From NCBI RefSeq assembly GCF_002939785.1, contig NZ_MDEC01000007.1:1-64000 (forward strand): a stretch of DNA of 64,000 nucleotides, read 5' to 3'. Below, piece after piece: positions 49,679-59,710 of the stretch. The notes beneath the pieces are model-generated. The model was not told where the DNA came from, made no database searches, and saw only the letters and a program-made list of their open reading frames with translations. Both the position numbers and the translations under genes were made by a program. This DNA comes from Xanthomonas codiaei. Lineage in GTDB: Bacteria; Pseudomonadota; Gammaproteobacteria; Xanthomonadales; Xanthomonadaceae. The first letter of the stretch is position 1, and each line of letters begins with the position of its first letter.

Positions 49679-51034
49679 ATGCGCAACGAGCAACTCAAGC
49701 CCACCCTCGGCACCTGGCAATTGTGGGGGATTGCGGTCGGGCTGGTGATCTCGGGCGAATACTTCGGCTGGAGCTACGGCTGGGGCACCGCCGGCACGCT
49801 GGGCTTCCTGGTCACCACCGTGCTGGTGGCGGTGATGTACACCTGTTTCATCTTCAGTTTCACCGAACTGACCACGGCCATCCCCAATGCCGGCGGACCG
49901 TTCGCCTACAGCCTGCGCGCGTTCGGCAACTACGGCGGCATGCTCGCCGGCCTGGCCACCCTGATCGAATTCGTGTTCGCGCCACCGGCCATCGCGATGG
50001 CGATCGGTGCGTACTTGAATGTGCAATACCCCACGCTGGATCCGCGTGTGGCGGCCATCGGCGCGTATCTGGTGTTCATGGGCTTGAACATCGTCGGGGT
50101 GGCGATCGCGGCCACCTTCGAGCTGATCGTGACATTGCTGGCCGTGATCGAACTATTGGTCTTCATGGGCGTGGTGGCACCGGGTTTCAGCGTGGCGCGT
50201 TTCGCCGCCAATGGCTGGGCCGGCAGCGACGTGTTCGGCCCGGCGGCGGTTTCCGGCATCTTTGCGGCGATTCCATTCGCGATCTGGTTCTTCCTGGCGA
50301 TCGAAGGCGCGGCGATGGCCGCCGAGGAAGCCAAGGACCCCAGGCGCACCATCCCGCGTGCCTACATCGCCGGCATTTTCACCCTGGTGGCGCTGGCGCT
50401 GGGGGTGATGGTGTTTGCCGGCGGCGTGGGCGACTGGCGCCAGCTGTCCAACATCAACGACCCGCTGCCGCAGGCGATGAAGGCGGTGGTCGGCAACAGT
50501 TCGACCTGGCTGCACATGCTGGTGTGGATCGGTCTGTTCGGGCTGGTGGCCAGTTTCCACGGCATCATCCTGGGCTATTCGCGGCAATTCTTCGCACTGG
50601 CCCGCGCCGGCTTCCTGCCGCACAGGCTGGCCACGCTGTCGCGCTTCCGTACCCCGCATCGCGCGATCCTGGCCGGCGGCGGCGTCGGCATTGCCGCGAT
50701 CTGCAGCGATGGCGTGATCGAGATCCAGGGCATGTCGCTGACCGCGGCAATGATCACCATGTCGGTGTTCGGTGCCATCGTGATGTATGTGATGAGCATG
50801 CTGAGCCTGTTCAAGCTGCGACGCAGCGAACCGCAGCTGGATCGCAGCTTTCGCGCGCCCGGTTATCCGCTGGTGCCGGCGATCGCCTTGCTGCTGGCGC
50901 TGGTGTGCCTGGTGGCCATGGTGTGGTTCAACCCGATCGTGGCGCTGATCTTCGTTGGCCTGCTGCTGCTTGGCGCGGTGTGCTGCGTGCTGAGCCTGCG
51001 CAGCCAGGCCTCCACGGCGGCGAGCGGCGGATGA
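49679..51034 (+). CDS. eat: Ethanolamine permease, APC family
   Basis: A 451-residue transporter with 12 helices. LGTWQLWGIAVGLVISGEYF, GWSYGWGTAGTLGFLVTT, FTELTTAIPNAGGPFAYSLR and FFLAIEGAAMAAEEAKDPRR match the eat-type ethanolamine permeases. Of two ATGs, 49679 is preferred because GGAG lies nine bases ahead; 49670 abuts it. The gene is joined to eutBC. Confidence 0.92.
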   Translation: MRNEQLKPTLGTWQLWGIAVGLVISGEYFGWSYGWGTAGTLGFLVTTVLVAVMYTCFIFSFTELTTAIPNAGGPFAYSLRAFGNYGGMLAGLATLIEFVFAPPAIAMAIGAYLNVQYPTLDPRVAAIGAYLVFMGLNIVGVAIAATFELIVTLLAVIELLVFMGVVAPGFSVARFAANGWAGSDVFGPAAVSGIFAAIPFAIWFFLAIEGAAMAAEEAKDPRRTIPRAYIAGIFTLVALALGVMVFAGGVGDWRQLSNINDPLPQAMKAVVGNSSTWLHMLVWIGLFGLVASFHGIILGYSRQFFALARAGFLPHRLATLSRFRTPHRAILAGGGVGIAAICSDGVIEIQGMSLTAAMITMSVFGAIVMYVMSMLSLFKLRRSEPQLDRSFRAPGYPLVPAIALLLALVCLVAMVWFNPIVALIFVGLLLLGAVCCVLSLRSQASTAASGG

Positions 51035-52443
51035 GCGGCTTTGCGTTCACGGCAGGCGGCGAGCAGTTCCGGTTTGCCGACCTCAAGACCCTGCTGGCCA
51101 AGGCCACGCCGGCGCGCTCGGGCGACCAGCTGGCCGGGCTGGCAGCCGAGTCGGGGCTGCAGCGCGTGGCAGCGCAGATGGCGCTGGCCGATCTGCCGCT
51201 GCGGCATTTCCTCGACGAAGCCGTGGTGCCTTATGAATCGGACGAGGTCACCCGGCTGATCATCGACCAGCACGATGCGACCGCGTTCGCTGCTGTCGCG
51301 CACCTCACCGTTGGCGGCTTTCGCGACTGGTTGTTGAGCGCCCAGGCCGACGAAGCCGCGCTGACGGCGCTGGCGCCCGGGCTGACGCCGGAGATGGTGG
51401 CCGCGGTATCCAAGCTGATGCGGGTGCAGGACCTGATCCTGGTGGCACAGAAAACCCGCGTGGTCACCGCCTTTCGCAATACGCTGGGCCTGCGCGGGCG
51501 GCTGTCCACCCGCCTGCAGCCCAACCACCCGACCGACGACGCCACCGGCATCGCCGCCAGCGTGCTGGATGGCCTGTTGTATGGCAACGGCGATGCAGTG
51601 ATCGGCATCAATCCGGCCAGCGACAGCCTGGCCGCTACCAGCGCCTTGTTGCGCATGCTCGATGCGGTGATCACCGGCTACCGGATCCCCACCCAGTCCT
51701 GCGTGCTGGCGCACATCACCACCACCATCGAGGCGATCGGCCGCGGTGTACCGGTGGATCTGGTGTTCCAGTCCATCGCCGGCACCGAGGCGGCCAATGC
51801 CAGTTTCGGCATCAATCTGGCGCTGCTGCGCGAAGGGCACGAGGCGGGCCTGTCGCTGCGCCGCGGCAGCGTGGGCGAGAACGTGATGTATTTCGAAACC
51901 GGCCAGGGCAGCGCGCTGTCGGCCAATGCGCATCACGGCGTGGATCAACAGACCTGCGAAGTGCGCGCCTATGCGGTGGCACGGCAGTTCAAGCCGCTGC
52001 TGGTCAACACCGTGGTGGGCTTCATCGGCCCGGAATATCTCTACGACGGCAAGCAGATCATACGAGCCGGGCTGGAAGACCACTTCTGCGGCAAGCTGCT
52101 CGGCGTGCCGATGGGTTGCGACATCTGCTACACCAACCACGCCGAGGCCGACCAGGACGACATGGATACCTTGCTCACCCTGCTCGGCACCGCCGGCATC
52201 AATTTCATCATGGGCATTCCCGGCTCGGACGATGTGATGCTCAACTACCAGACCACGTCGTTTCACGATGCGCTGTATGCGCGGCAGGCGCTTGGCCTGC
52301 GTGCGGCGCCGGAATTCGAGCAATGGCTGGAACAACACGGCATCCTGCGCCTGCAGGACGATGGCCGTTTTGCACTCGGCAGCGATGTGCCTGCGGCGTT
52401 TCGCCGTGCGTTGGCGCAACTGCCAGCGGAGAAAGCGCAATGA
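51031..52443 (+). CDS. eutB: Ethanolamine ammonia-lyase large subunit
   Basis: A 470-residue subunit of the adenosylcobalamin-dependent lyase that converts ethanolamine to acetaldehyde and ammonia. [75 protein letters not shown] and [19 protein letters not shown] are typical. It overlaps the permease and eutC genes by four bases each. Confidence 0.96.
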   Translation: MSGFAFTAGGEQFRFADLKTLLAKATPARSGDQLAGLAAESGLQRVAAQMALADLPLRHFLDEAVVPYESDEVTRLIIDQHDATAFAAVAHLTVGGFRDWLLSAQADEAALTALAPGLTPEMVAAVSKLMRVQDLILVAQKTRVVTAFRNTLGLRGRLSTRLQPNHPTDDATGIAASVLDGLLYGNGDAVIGINPASDSLAATSALLRMLDAVITGYRIPTQSCVLAHITTTIEAIGRGVPVDLVFQSIAGTEAANASFGINLALLREGHEAGLSLRRGSVGENVMYFETGQGSALSANAHHGVDQQTCEVRAYAVARQFKPLLVNTVVGFIGPEYLYDGKQIIRAGLEDHFCGKLLGVPMGCDICYTNHAEADQDDMDTLLTLLGTAGINFIMGIPGSDDVMLNYQTTSFHDALYARQALGLRAAPEFEQWLEQHGILRLQDDGRFALGSDVPAAFRRALAQLPAEKAQ

Positions 52444-53261
52444 GCACTGCGGCGACGCCTCCACGCGATGCCTGGGCGCAGCTGCGGCAGCTGACGCCGG
52501 CGCGTATCGCACTCGGCCGCGTGGGCACCAGCCTGCCTACCGTGGCGCATCTGGACTTCCAGCTGGCGCATGCGCAGGCACGCGACGCAGTGCATCTGGC
52601 CTTCGACGCCGCGCCGCTGCAGGCCGCACTGAAACAGCGCCGGCGCAGCAGCCTGCTGGTGCACAGTGCCGCACCGGATCGGCACACCTACCTGCAGCGC
52701 CCGGACCTGGGCCGCCGTCTGTCCGATGAGGCTGCCACGCAGCTGCGCGGCCTTGCCGCTCTACAAGGCAATGTACAGGACCTCGCAGTGGTGGTGGCCG
52801 ATGGGCTGTCCGCCCTGGCGGTGCATCGGCATGCTGCGCCGATGCTCGAACGGATCGATGCACTGGCCGCTCACGAAGGCTGGTCGCTGGCACCGGTGGC
52901 GCTGGTCGCCCAAGGGCGCGTGGCGATCGGCGACGAAGTGGGCGAGCTGCTCGCCGCCCGTGCGGTGATCGTCCTGATCGGCGAGCGACCCGGGCTGAGC
53001 TCGCCCGACAGCCTTGGCCTGTATCTGACCTACGCTCCGCGGGTCGGGCTGACCGATGCGGCGCGCAACTGCATCTCCAATATCCGCATCGAAGGTTTGA
53101 ACTATGCGGAAGCGGCGCACAAGCTCGCCTACCTGCTGCGCGAAGCGTTTCGACGCCGCCTGTCCGGTGTGCAACTCAAGGACGAGGCCGAGCAAACGGG
53201 CTTGCCATCAGGTGGTGCGAGCGCCGAGGCGCCGCGTAATTTCTTGTTGCCCACCAGTTGA
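52440..53261 (+). CDS. eutC: Ethanolamine ammonia-lyase small subunit
   Basis: A 273-residue subunit that binds cobalamin with Eut[61 protein letters not shown] and [17 protein letters not shown] identify it. No microcompartment genes adjoin, so this is the short, non-compartment type of ethanolamine use, as a nitrogen source. Confidence 0.95.
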   Translation: MSTAATPPRDAWAQLRQLTPARIALGRVGTSLPTVAHLDFQLAHAQARDAVHLAFDAAPLQAALKQRRRSSLLVHSAAPDRHTYLQRPDLGRRLSDEAATQLRGLAALQGNVQDLAVVVADGLSALAVHRHAAPMLERIDALAAHEGWSLAPVALVAQGRVAIGDEVGELLAARAVIVLIGERPGLSSPDSLGLYLTYAPRVGLTDAARNCISNIRIEGLNYAEAAHKLAYLLREAFRRRLSGVQLKDEAEQTGLPSGGASAEAPRNFLLPTS

Positions 53262-53485
53262 TCTGCGTGGGTGCAGCATGCCAACCGGGCCGTCTTGCAT
53301 CCGGATTTCGCGGCAACGCGATGCGCAACAACCTCAAATCCCGCCGCTTCCAGAATTGGTGCGACTGGACTTGCGAAAGCGCCATCGCTGGCCAGGCATG
53401 AATTTTCTGTCTGGCGAACGGTAAGCGCAGGTGCGAATCGTGTGCCTGCGGCGACCGCAGCCATCCAATCGCGCAGCAACCAGGA

Positions 53486-53776
53486 TCAGTTCAGTGCACC
53501 GTCGCGCGGATTGCTGGCCGCATAGGTGCTGGTACGCAACTCGTTGTCGTGCGGATGACGCAGGGCGTGACGCACTTGTTCCGGAAGCTTTTCCACATCC
53601 AGCAGCACCTTGCCCGAATGCACATCGCGCACCACCGATGCGGGCACTACGAAATCGCCGCCGTTCTCGATATTGATGACCAGCTCGGCGCCATCGTTAC
53701 GGATGTCGCGTACCGCGCCAACTCCGACCTCGCCATCGCGCAGGAAGACCATCTGGCCGATTTCGATCTTTTGCAT
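53486..53776 (-). CDS. DUF2171/PRC-barrel-like small protein
   Basis: A 96-residue protein, MQKIEIGQMVFLRDGEVGVG onward. The pattern of short strands (DGEVGVGAVRDI, ELVINIENGGDFVVPAS, DVHSGKVLLD) fits DUF2171/PRC-barrel-like domains. Function unknown; such proteins often accompany stress genes, as here. Confidence 0.7.
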   Translation of the reverse strand: MQKIEIGQMVFLRDGEVGVGAVRDIRNDGAELVINIENGGDFVVPASVVRDVHSGKVLLDVEKLPEQVRHALRHPHDNELRTSTYAASNPRDGALN

Positions 53777-53941
53777 GCTGCTTCTCCTGATGGCACGCCC
53801 GCACGTGCGGTGCCTGGCAAGCCACGATGATTGCGCCGCGGCGTGTTCGGTCGCGGTGAAGCGCGCCATGGCGGCACGCGCGCAGGCGAACGCTGGCAAG
53901 CGCAGGCGAACCGGCATGGTCGCGCCTGCGTGCCCATCCCC

Positions 53942-54430
53942 TCAACGCAGCGGAACGTCCGCCACCTTGTCCTGATAGTCCTTCTTGGGGTCGATACCGA
54001 GCAGCACCTTGATACCGGCCAGCAGGCTGGACCCGTTGAGCCAGATCTGCGCATGGTCCGGATCCAGACGCAGCAGCGCCAGCTTGGGATCGTCCTTGCC
54101 GCCTTCGTACCAGGCAGCCACATACGGATTCCAAAGGCGATCGATCACCGCACGGTCGGTATCCTCGCGCAACGAACCACTGATGCTGGCGAACAGATCA
54201 TGGCCCTTGCTGCTGAAAGCGCCGATCACCCGCCGCCCCTGGCCCAGCATTGCAATCAATGCATTGTCCTTGGAGGTGAAAAACCAGATCGGGCCACCGC
54301 TGTCGCCTTCGATCTGCGCCGTCATCGGACGTGCATGACCGTCTTCCACACCATCCAGGCCCAGCATCACGGTGCGGTCGGACTTCAGGGCTTTCCAGAA
54401 TTTATCCTGCAGCTCTTTTGGATCGGTCAT
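53942..54430 (-). CDS. FMN-binding general stress protein (GSP26 type)
   Basis: A 162-residue split-barrel protein of the pyridoxamine phosphate oxidase-like group: VMLGLDGVEDGHARPMTAQI, PIWFFTSKDNALIAMLGQGR, ISGSLREDTDRAVIDRLWNP and AAWYEGGKDDPKLALLRLDP. A flavin-binding homologue from X. citri is known structurally. Start MTDPKELQDKFWKAL at 54430; ATGs at 54436 and 54445 are alternatives. It lies close to the DUF2171 gene on the same strand. Confidence 0.9.
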   Translation of the reverse strand: MTDPKELQDKFWKALKSDRTVMLGLDGVEDGHARPMTAQIEGDSGGPIWFFTSKDNALIAMLGQGRRVIGAFSSKGHDLFASISGSLREDTDRAVIDRLWNPYVAAWYEGGKDDPKLALLRLDPDHAQIWLNGSSLLAGIKVLLGIDPKKDYQDKVADVPLR

Positions 54431-54799
54431 TTGCATTCCTGACATGCGCGTCTTACGCGGGTGATTGAGTCTGGAAGGCCGCGTGCCCACGGCATGTGAT
54501 GACCCGCGTTGCACCGCCGCACCGGTGCGCATGCAGCACGCCACGCGGTGGTACGTTGCGACCTGGTCCGGACGCAAAGCGTGACCACCCAGCAATTCCT
54601 GCACATTGCTTCGCCCACATGCGCGCCGGCAAGCGATCCCGGCAGTAGCATCGCCCTGCCGCGCAGATGGCGACGTGTCTTGAGCGTGAGTCCAACAATG
54701 GACTGGCAACACACCGCGCCATGTCCAGTGGCTCACACAGTGGCCGGCATTCGCTGGCAACCTTCATGCACGCGTCCCTTTCCAGGAGAGCGCCACACC
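54431..54799. other. Intergenic region between divergent stress and pectinase genes
   Basis: No gene is supported. The region must contain both promoters. A TTCGC-N15 half-site search finds no full PIP box ahead of the pectin methylesterase. No repeat family of the window is present. Confidence 0.55.
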
Positions 54800-55981
54800 A
54801 TGTCCGTCTCGCACTTTCGTACGACCTGCATTGCCGCTGCACTGTTGACGCTGGCCAGCGTCGATGCGGCAGCACTCACCGGCACCGCTGCACGGCCGCA
54901 GCTCACCAGCAGCGAAGCAAGCACCTATACGATCACCAAAGCGCTGGCCAAGGCCGGCCCGATCAATGCCCTGGTCACAGACAACTGGAATCCTACCGCG
55001 GGCGTTGCCCTGCTCAGTGCGGACTATGCCGTGGCAGCGGATGGCTCGACGCGTTACCGCAGCCTGCAGTCGGCCATCGATGCGGCAGTGGCGGCAGGTG
55101 GCAGCACGCGTCGCTACATCAGCCTCAAGGCAGGCACATATACCGAGCTGGTGTGCGTCCCCGCCAATGCGCCGCCATTGACGGTGTTCGGGCTCGGCGC
55201 ATCCGCTGGCGATACCGTCATCCGCTTCAATAACGCCAACCCCACGCCCAAGCCGGCCGGCACGGCCAGCCATGCCTGCGCCAGCAATGCGTCGGCCACC
55301 ACCGTTGGCACCTCCAACAGCGCCACCGTGACGGTACGCGCCGCCGACTTCCAGGCACGCCATTTGCGCATCGACAACAATTATGTCGAAGGTACCTACA
55401 CCGACAACAACCAGTCGGCAGTGGCACTGGCGGTGCGCGGCGACAAGGCCAGTTTCGAAGACGTGGTGATCACCGGCAACCAGGACACCTTGCTGATCAG
55501 CGCGACCAACGCGGCCAACGTGAATCGTGCGTATTTCAAGAACAGCACGATCGATGGCGATGTGGACTTCATCTTCGGCTCGGGGATCGGCGTGTTCGAC
55601 ACCGCCACCATCCGCTCCATCGGTGCGCGCCTGGGCAGCAGCCGTGGCGGCTACATCTTTGCCCCGAGCACGCGGCCAGGCAGTACGTATGGCTTCCTGG
55701 CAATCAACAGCAGCTTTGTCGCCGTTTCCGGCTCACCCGACAACCAGACCTACCTGGGGCGCGCCTGGGATGAAGGCGTCAGCAGCCTGAGCGCCTACGT
55801 CAACGGCACATCGCCCAATGGCCAGGTCACCGTGCGCGACTCCACCCTGGGTGGTCACATCCGCAAGGCTGCGCCGTGGAACGCCTCCACTGCAAACCGA
55901 CCGTTCTGCAGCAGCGGTTGCAGCAACTCGCCCAACCGCTTCTACGAATACAGCAACAGCGGAGCCGGCGCCGCCAACTGA
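54800..55981 (+). CDS. Secreted pectin methylesterase, family CE8
   Basis: A 393-residue enzyme with signal peptide MSVSHFRTTCIAAALLTLAS (cleavage near VDAAA). It demethylates plant pectin. The right-handed beta-helix family motifs are present: LKAGTYTELVCVPANAPP, ALAVRGDKASFEDVVITGNQ followed by DTLL, the catalytic Asp in DGDVDFIFGSG, and the Arg of YLGRAWDEG. AGGAGA precedes the ATG. It lies upstream of the polygalacturonase, whose substrate it would prepare; it is probably exported by the type II system. Confidence 0.93.
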   Translation: MSVSHFRTTCIAAALLTLASVDAAALTGTAARPQLTSSEASTYTITKALAKAGPINALVTDNWNPTAGVALLSADYAVAADGSTRYRSLQSAIDAAVAAGGSTRRYISLKAGTYTELVCVPANAPPLTVFGLGASAGDTVIRFNNANPTPKPAGTASHACASNASATTVGTSNSATVTVRAADFQARHLRIDNNYVEGTYTDNNQSAVALAVRGDKASFEDVVITGNQDTLLISATNAANVNRAYFKNSTIDGDVDFIFGSGIGVFDTATIRSIGARLGSSRGGYIFAPSTRPGSTYGFLAINSSFVAVSGSPDNQTYLGRAWDEGVSSLSAYVNGTSPNGQVTVRDSTLGGHIRKAAPWNASTANRPFCSSGCSNSPNRFYEYSNSGAGAAN

Positions 55982-56355
55982 CTGGCGGCGAGCCACTGCT
56001 CGTATCCCGGCGTGCCGGTCACCGCACCCTTGGACCGCACATGGCGCCTGTCCGGCACTCGCGTGATGCGACGTGCCAACAGGCGCTTTCAACAGGCATC
56101 GCCTGACGCCGAGACGCCAACCTATCGCGGTGAGACAAACGCTTCCTTCGGACGCGCGGTGCTGGTTTCGCTCCGCTGTCATCGACAAGCGCACTCAGGC
56201 GGCACGCTGGCGCCTCCGCGTGGCCGATCACGCGACACCATCGACATCAACGCTGCAGGCATTGCGTGAACCAGGCGATGGTCACCCATTGTCATGCACC
56301 GGCTCGATGCCGTGTCGCGATCGGACACCGCCGTTCTTTCCGTCGGAGCACTCCC
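55982..56355. other. Intergenic region carrying the polygalacturonase promoter
   Basis: No gene is supported between the two pectinase genes. It contains the PIP box at 56147-56171 and its -10 element; the putative mRNA leader from about 56215 to the ATG is about 140 bases long with no clear structure. Confidence 0.6.
56147..56208 (+). promoter_or_regulatory. PIP box with -10 element upstream of polygalacturonase
   Basis: TTCGG at 56147-56151 and TTCGC at 56167-56171 are separated by 15 bases, matching the TTCGB-N15-TTCGB form. CACGCT at 56203-56208 fits YANNNT and starts 31 bases after the box. HrpX control of polygalacturonase genes is known in Xanthomonas campestris, consistent with this. 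Confidence 0.75.
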
Positions 56356-58026
56356 ATGCAGCCAACACCTACGTTCCCCACCCTGGCGCTGCTGTCCTTG
56401 GCGCTGTTCGGCCTGACAAGTTCTCAGGCTTCGGCCAAGGGACCATCGACGCAAGACATGCCGGATACCGCACACAGCATCTCGACCCGGTGGGGCGTGG
56501 TGCAGCAACCCAGGTTGCCCCGACAGGTCTGCGCCACGCTCAAGGCGGCCCTGGTCCCGGTCGCCGGCTCGCTCGATGCGCTGGATCAGGACCCCAGCCA
56601 ATCCAGGCGCGATACGGCGCGCCTGCAGGCAGCCATCGACGATTGCCCGGCCGGCAGTGCGGTGCATGTGGTTCCCGGCGATGCCGGGCAATCCGGCCTG
56701 TTGAGCGGCCCGCTCACCCTCAGGAGCGGCGTGACGCTGTGGCTCGACCGCAATGTCACCTTGTTCGCGTCACGCAATCCGCAGGACTACGACAACGGCC
56801 TGGGCACCTGCGGCACCGCCAGCAGCGACAAGGCCAAGTCGTGCAATCCGCTGATCCACATCACCGACGCGGCCGGCAGCGGCATCGTCGGCGCAGGCAA
56901 GATCGACGGCCGCGGCGGCAGCACGCTCACCGCCGGCCCCAATGCCGGCACCGCCAGTTGGTGGGACCTGGCCTATCTCAACGTCAGCAAGGGGCTGACC
57001 CAGCATGTGCCGCGTCTGATCCAGATCGACGACAGCAGCGATGTCACGCTGTACGACATCACCCTGGAGAACTCACCCAACTTCCATGTCGTCAGTGACA
57101 ACGTGGCCGGCCTGACCGCATGGGGCATCAAGATCCTGGCGCCCAGCCTGGTCTATACGCGCCCCGGCTACCGCTGCCCGGCCGGCAGCACGCCGGAGGA
57201 CAATCCGCATGCGACCTGCTTCACGCCGGAAACCGCAAAGAACACCGACGGCTTCGACCCGGGCCAATCGCAGAAAGTCCTGCTGGCGTACTCCTACATC
57301 GGTACCGGCGACGATTGCGTGGCGATCAAGGCGCATGCGAAGGGCACACGCAGCATCGCCTCGGAAAACATGCTGTTCGCCTACAACCAGTGCTACTACA
57401 CCCACGGCTTCTCGCTGGGCAGCGAAACCGATTCGGGCATGCGCCACATCGCCGTGCGTGGGCTGAGCATCGACGGCTTCAATGCCAACGATGTCGTGCG
57501 CGATCCGTATTCGGGCAATGGCCTGCGCATCAAGTCCGATGCCTCGCGCGGCGGCCTGGTGGAGGACATCAGCTTCGAGAACGTGTGCATGCGTGGCGTT
57601 GCCCGTCCGCTGGTGTTCGATGCGAACTACGCCAACCCGGCCACGCGCGACAAGATCCCGCAGTTCACCGGCATTTCGCTCAGCAACGTGCATTCGCTGG
57701 GCTCGACGCGCTTTGGCGGCGGTGAACTGAGTTTCTACGGGTATCGCGAAGCCAGCGGCAGCCGGCCGATCTCCATCAGCCTGGACAACGTAGTGCTGGG
57801 CGGCGGCAAGATCACCTTCGCACAGCCGCATTTCGGCGGGCCGGCCAGCAATCCCGGGGCAACGCACTTCACCTTCAACGGTGGTCCGGTAAGTTTCTAC
57901 GATCAGCTGACGCCATCGGTGCCAAACGACGTGCAATTGCTGGGGACGCCCGGGCCAGGCACTCCACTGCAATGCAACGACGCCTTCATTGCCCTGCATT
58001 CGGTGCTGCCGGATTCGCCCATTTAA
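56356..58026 (+). CDS. Secreted polygalacturonase, family GH28
   Basis: A 556-residue enzyme with signal peptide MQPTPTFPTLALLSLALFGL (cleavage after ASA). GH28 active-site motifs are all present: NTDGFDPG, GTGDDCVAIK, THGFSLGSE and RIKSD. It hydrolyses de-esterified homogalacturonan of plant cell walls. The PIP box upstream suggests it belongs to the HrpX regulon and is made in the plant, like pghA/pghB of X. campestris. Confidence 0.94.
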   Translation: MQPTPTFPTLALLSLALFGLTSSQASAKGPSTQDMPDTAHSISTRWGVVQQPRLPRQVCATLKAALVPVAGSLDALDQDPSQSRRDTARLQAAIDDCPAGSAVHVVPGDAGQSGLLSGPLTLRSGVTLWLDRNVTLFASRNPQDYDNGLGTCGTASSDKAKSCNPLIHITDAAGSGIVGAGKIDGRGGSTLTAGPNAGTASWWDLAYLNVSKGLTQHVPRLIQIDDSSDVTLYDITLENSPNFHVVSDNVAGLTAWGIKILAPSLVYTRPGYRCPAGSTPEDNPHATCFTPETAKNTDGFDPGQSQKVLLAYSYIGTGDDCVAIKAHAKGTRSIASENMLFAYNQCYYTHGFSLGSETDSGMRHIAVRGLSIDGFNANDVVRDPYSGNGLRIKSDASRGGLVEDISFENVCMRGVARPLVFDANYANPATRDKIPQFTGISLSNVHSLGSTRFGGGELSFYGYREASGSRPISISLDNVVLGGGKITFAQPHFGGPASNPGATHFTFNGGPVSFYDQLTPSVPNDVQLLGTPGPGTPLQCNDAFIALHSVLPDSPI

Positions 58027-58214
58027 GCGGCGTGCGCCGAGCATCGACGAACGAGGCCACACAGGTACTTGCTGCGGCCGGCAGGTCGCAGCAAGAAGTC
58101 TGTTCCGACTGAAAACCTGCAGGCTCTGCAGCGATCACGCTTGGTCGGCCGGCAGCCCTAGCTCACCCACTTGCACGATCACCCCAGGCGGTGCGACGCC
58201 GCCTCCGCTCGCAC

Positions 58215-58904
58215 TCAGTCCGCACCGCTGGCAGCCCGCCAGCTATGCCACAACTGCTGCACCGGCGGCGGATAGGCCGGCTTGCCGGCCAGCTCGCGCT
58301 GCAGGCGCACGCGTGCCAGCCGCGACCACACCCGGTGCGGGCGGGCCAATGCCGGCTTGCGTGGCCAGGCCCGCAACAACTGCGCGCGCCAGTCGCCGGT
58401 ACCGACGCCGCCGGGTGCAGCGCTCTCACCGGCCACGCGCTGGCGTGCATCCAGCCACTGCACGGCCACGGCGCTGGCATCGCCAGGCTGCGCACGCGCA
58501 AACAGCACCGCTTCGGCGGCGACCACGGCCTCGGCGAAGCCACGCAATTGCTCCAGTGCCTGCGCAAGCGATGCGGGCTGCACGCGTGCGGCCTGCATCG
58601 CCGGCAAGCTGTCGGCCAACGGCGCCCACGGCGCACGCACCGGCTCCAGCACGCGTCCCAGCGGATGCCGCGAGCGTTGCTCGGACCAGTCGCGCAGTTC
58701 CTGTTGCCACCACGCCAGCTTGGCATCGGCCGGCAGCGGGTCGCCGGCGATGTTCATGATGTCTTCCCATTCCTGCAGCAAGGCGAACCAGGCAGCAGTC
58801 ACGCGTCGCTGCGGTTCGGGAATGAAGGGTTCGGCGACAGACCATTCCGGCCAGCGGGTTCGCCACTTGTCGAGAAAACTGTCGAGGGCGCTGGATTGGC
58901 TCAT
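58215..58904 (-). CDS. Phytoene/squalene synthase-like protein, degenerate
   Basis: A 229-residue all-helical protein. TAAWFALLQEWEDIMNIAGD, PADAKLAWWQQELRDWSEQR and HPLGRVLEPV resemble the N-terminal half of squalene/phytoene synthases, but the two DxxxD metal motifs are absent and the protein is short. Catalysis is therefore doubtful. It lies at the end of a conserved-looking leftward cluster with gph, ubiG and an amidohydrolase. Confidence 0.65.
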   Translation of the reverse strand: MSQSSALDSFLDKWRTRWPEWSVAEPFIPEPQRRVTAAWFALLQEWEDIMNIAGDPLPADAKLAWWQQELRDWSEQRSRHPLGRVLEPVRAPWAPLADSLPAMQAARVQPASLAQALEQLRGFAEAVVAAEAVLFARAQPGDASAVAVQWLDARQRVAGESAAPGGVGTGDWRAQLLRAWPRKPALARPHRVWSRLARVRLQRELAGKPAYPPPVQQLWHSWRAASGAD

Positions 58905-58932
58905 GGCGGGTCCGGACAAAAACGAAGAAGAA

Positions 58933-59598
58933 TCAGGTCTGCGGCCACGTCGCCGGGTTCCACAGCAGCTGCGGCGTATCGACCAGCACATCGGCCTGCC
59001 AGCGCGCCGGCACATCGTCGTGCAGGCGGTAGCCCCACAACACGGCAACCGATGGCATGACGGCCGCGCGTGCGGCGACGATGTCGCGCTCGTCGTCGCC
59101 CACATAGACGCACTGCGCCGGCGCCACGCCGATGTGCTGGGCCGCGGTCAGCAACGGCAACGGATGCGGCTTGCGCTCGGCCAGCGTATCGCCGCCGATC
59201 AGCACGGCGCAGCGTTGCTGCCAACCCAGTTGCGGCAGGATCAAGCGGGCCAGGTATTCGGGTTTGTTGGTGACGATGCCCCAGAGGCAGCCGGCGCTTT
59301 CCAGTCGCGCCAGCAGCTCGTCGACACCATCGAACAGCTGCGATTGCGTGCCGATCAAGGCTTCATAGCGGCGCAGGAATTCCGGCACCAGCGCCGCGCG
59401 CGCCTGCTCATCGAGCTCGGCGAAGGCCACGCCCAGCATCGCACGCGCACCCTTGGACACCACCGGCCGCAGCTGCTCCAACGTCACCGGCGCACGCTCG
59501 CGCGCGGCCAGCATCGCGTTGACGGTCGCCAGCATGTCCGGTGCGCTGTCCAGCAAGGTGCCATCCAGATCGAACAACACCGCCCGCGGAAACCTCAC
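58933..59598 (-). CDS. gph: Phosphoglycolate phosphatase, HAD family
   Basis: A 221-residue HAD hydrolase: motif I VLFDLDGTLLDSAPD, motif II IVTNKPE, motif III lysine in ERKPHPLPLL and motif IV YVGDDERDIVAARAA. The cap is helical (subclass I). It removes 2-phosphoglycolate from DNA repair and oxygenation. The MupP-type phosphatase is a close relative, so the substrate is not certain. Confidence 0.88.
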   Translation of the reverse strand: MRFPRAVLFDLDGTLLDSAPDMLATVNAMLAARERAPVTLEQLRPVVSKGARAMLGVAFAELDEQARAALVPEFLRRYEALIGTQSQLFDGVDELLARLESAGCLWGIVTNKPEYLARLILPQLGWQQRCAVLIGGDTLAERKPHPLPLLTAAQHIGVAPAQCVYVGDDERDIVAARAAVMPSVAVLWGYRLHDDVPARWQADVLVDTPQLLWNPATWPQT

Positions 59599-59675
59599 GG
59601 CGCCACCGCCATGCCACCGCGATCAGCAACCAGGCCAGAACCAGCAAATTGCAAAACCCCTGCCAACCGCCGTTG

Positions 59676-59704
59676 CGATTCCCGATTCCCGATTCCCGAT
59701 TCCC
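59676..59704. repeat. Heptad repeat after ubiG
   Basis: GATTCCC heptads repeated four times (CGATTCCCGATTCCCGATTC and following) between the ubiG stop and gph. Same family as at 6.4, 7.4, 16.2, 30.5 and 39.4 kb. Confidence 0.85.
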
Positions 59705-59710
59705 CGCCCG

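Noticed and set aside
49723-51030. 436 codons preceding eutB in the same frame
   Set aside because: They overlap the permease gene in another frame; EutB proper starts at 51031.
54749-54775. Possible PIP box before the pectin methylesterase (TTCGC in the GGCATTCGCTGG segment)
   Set aside because: The sequence 15 bases after TTCGC is ACGCG, not TTCGB, so the second half-site is missing.
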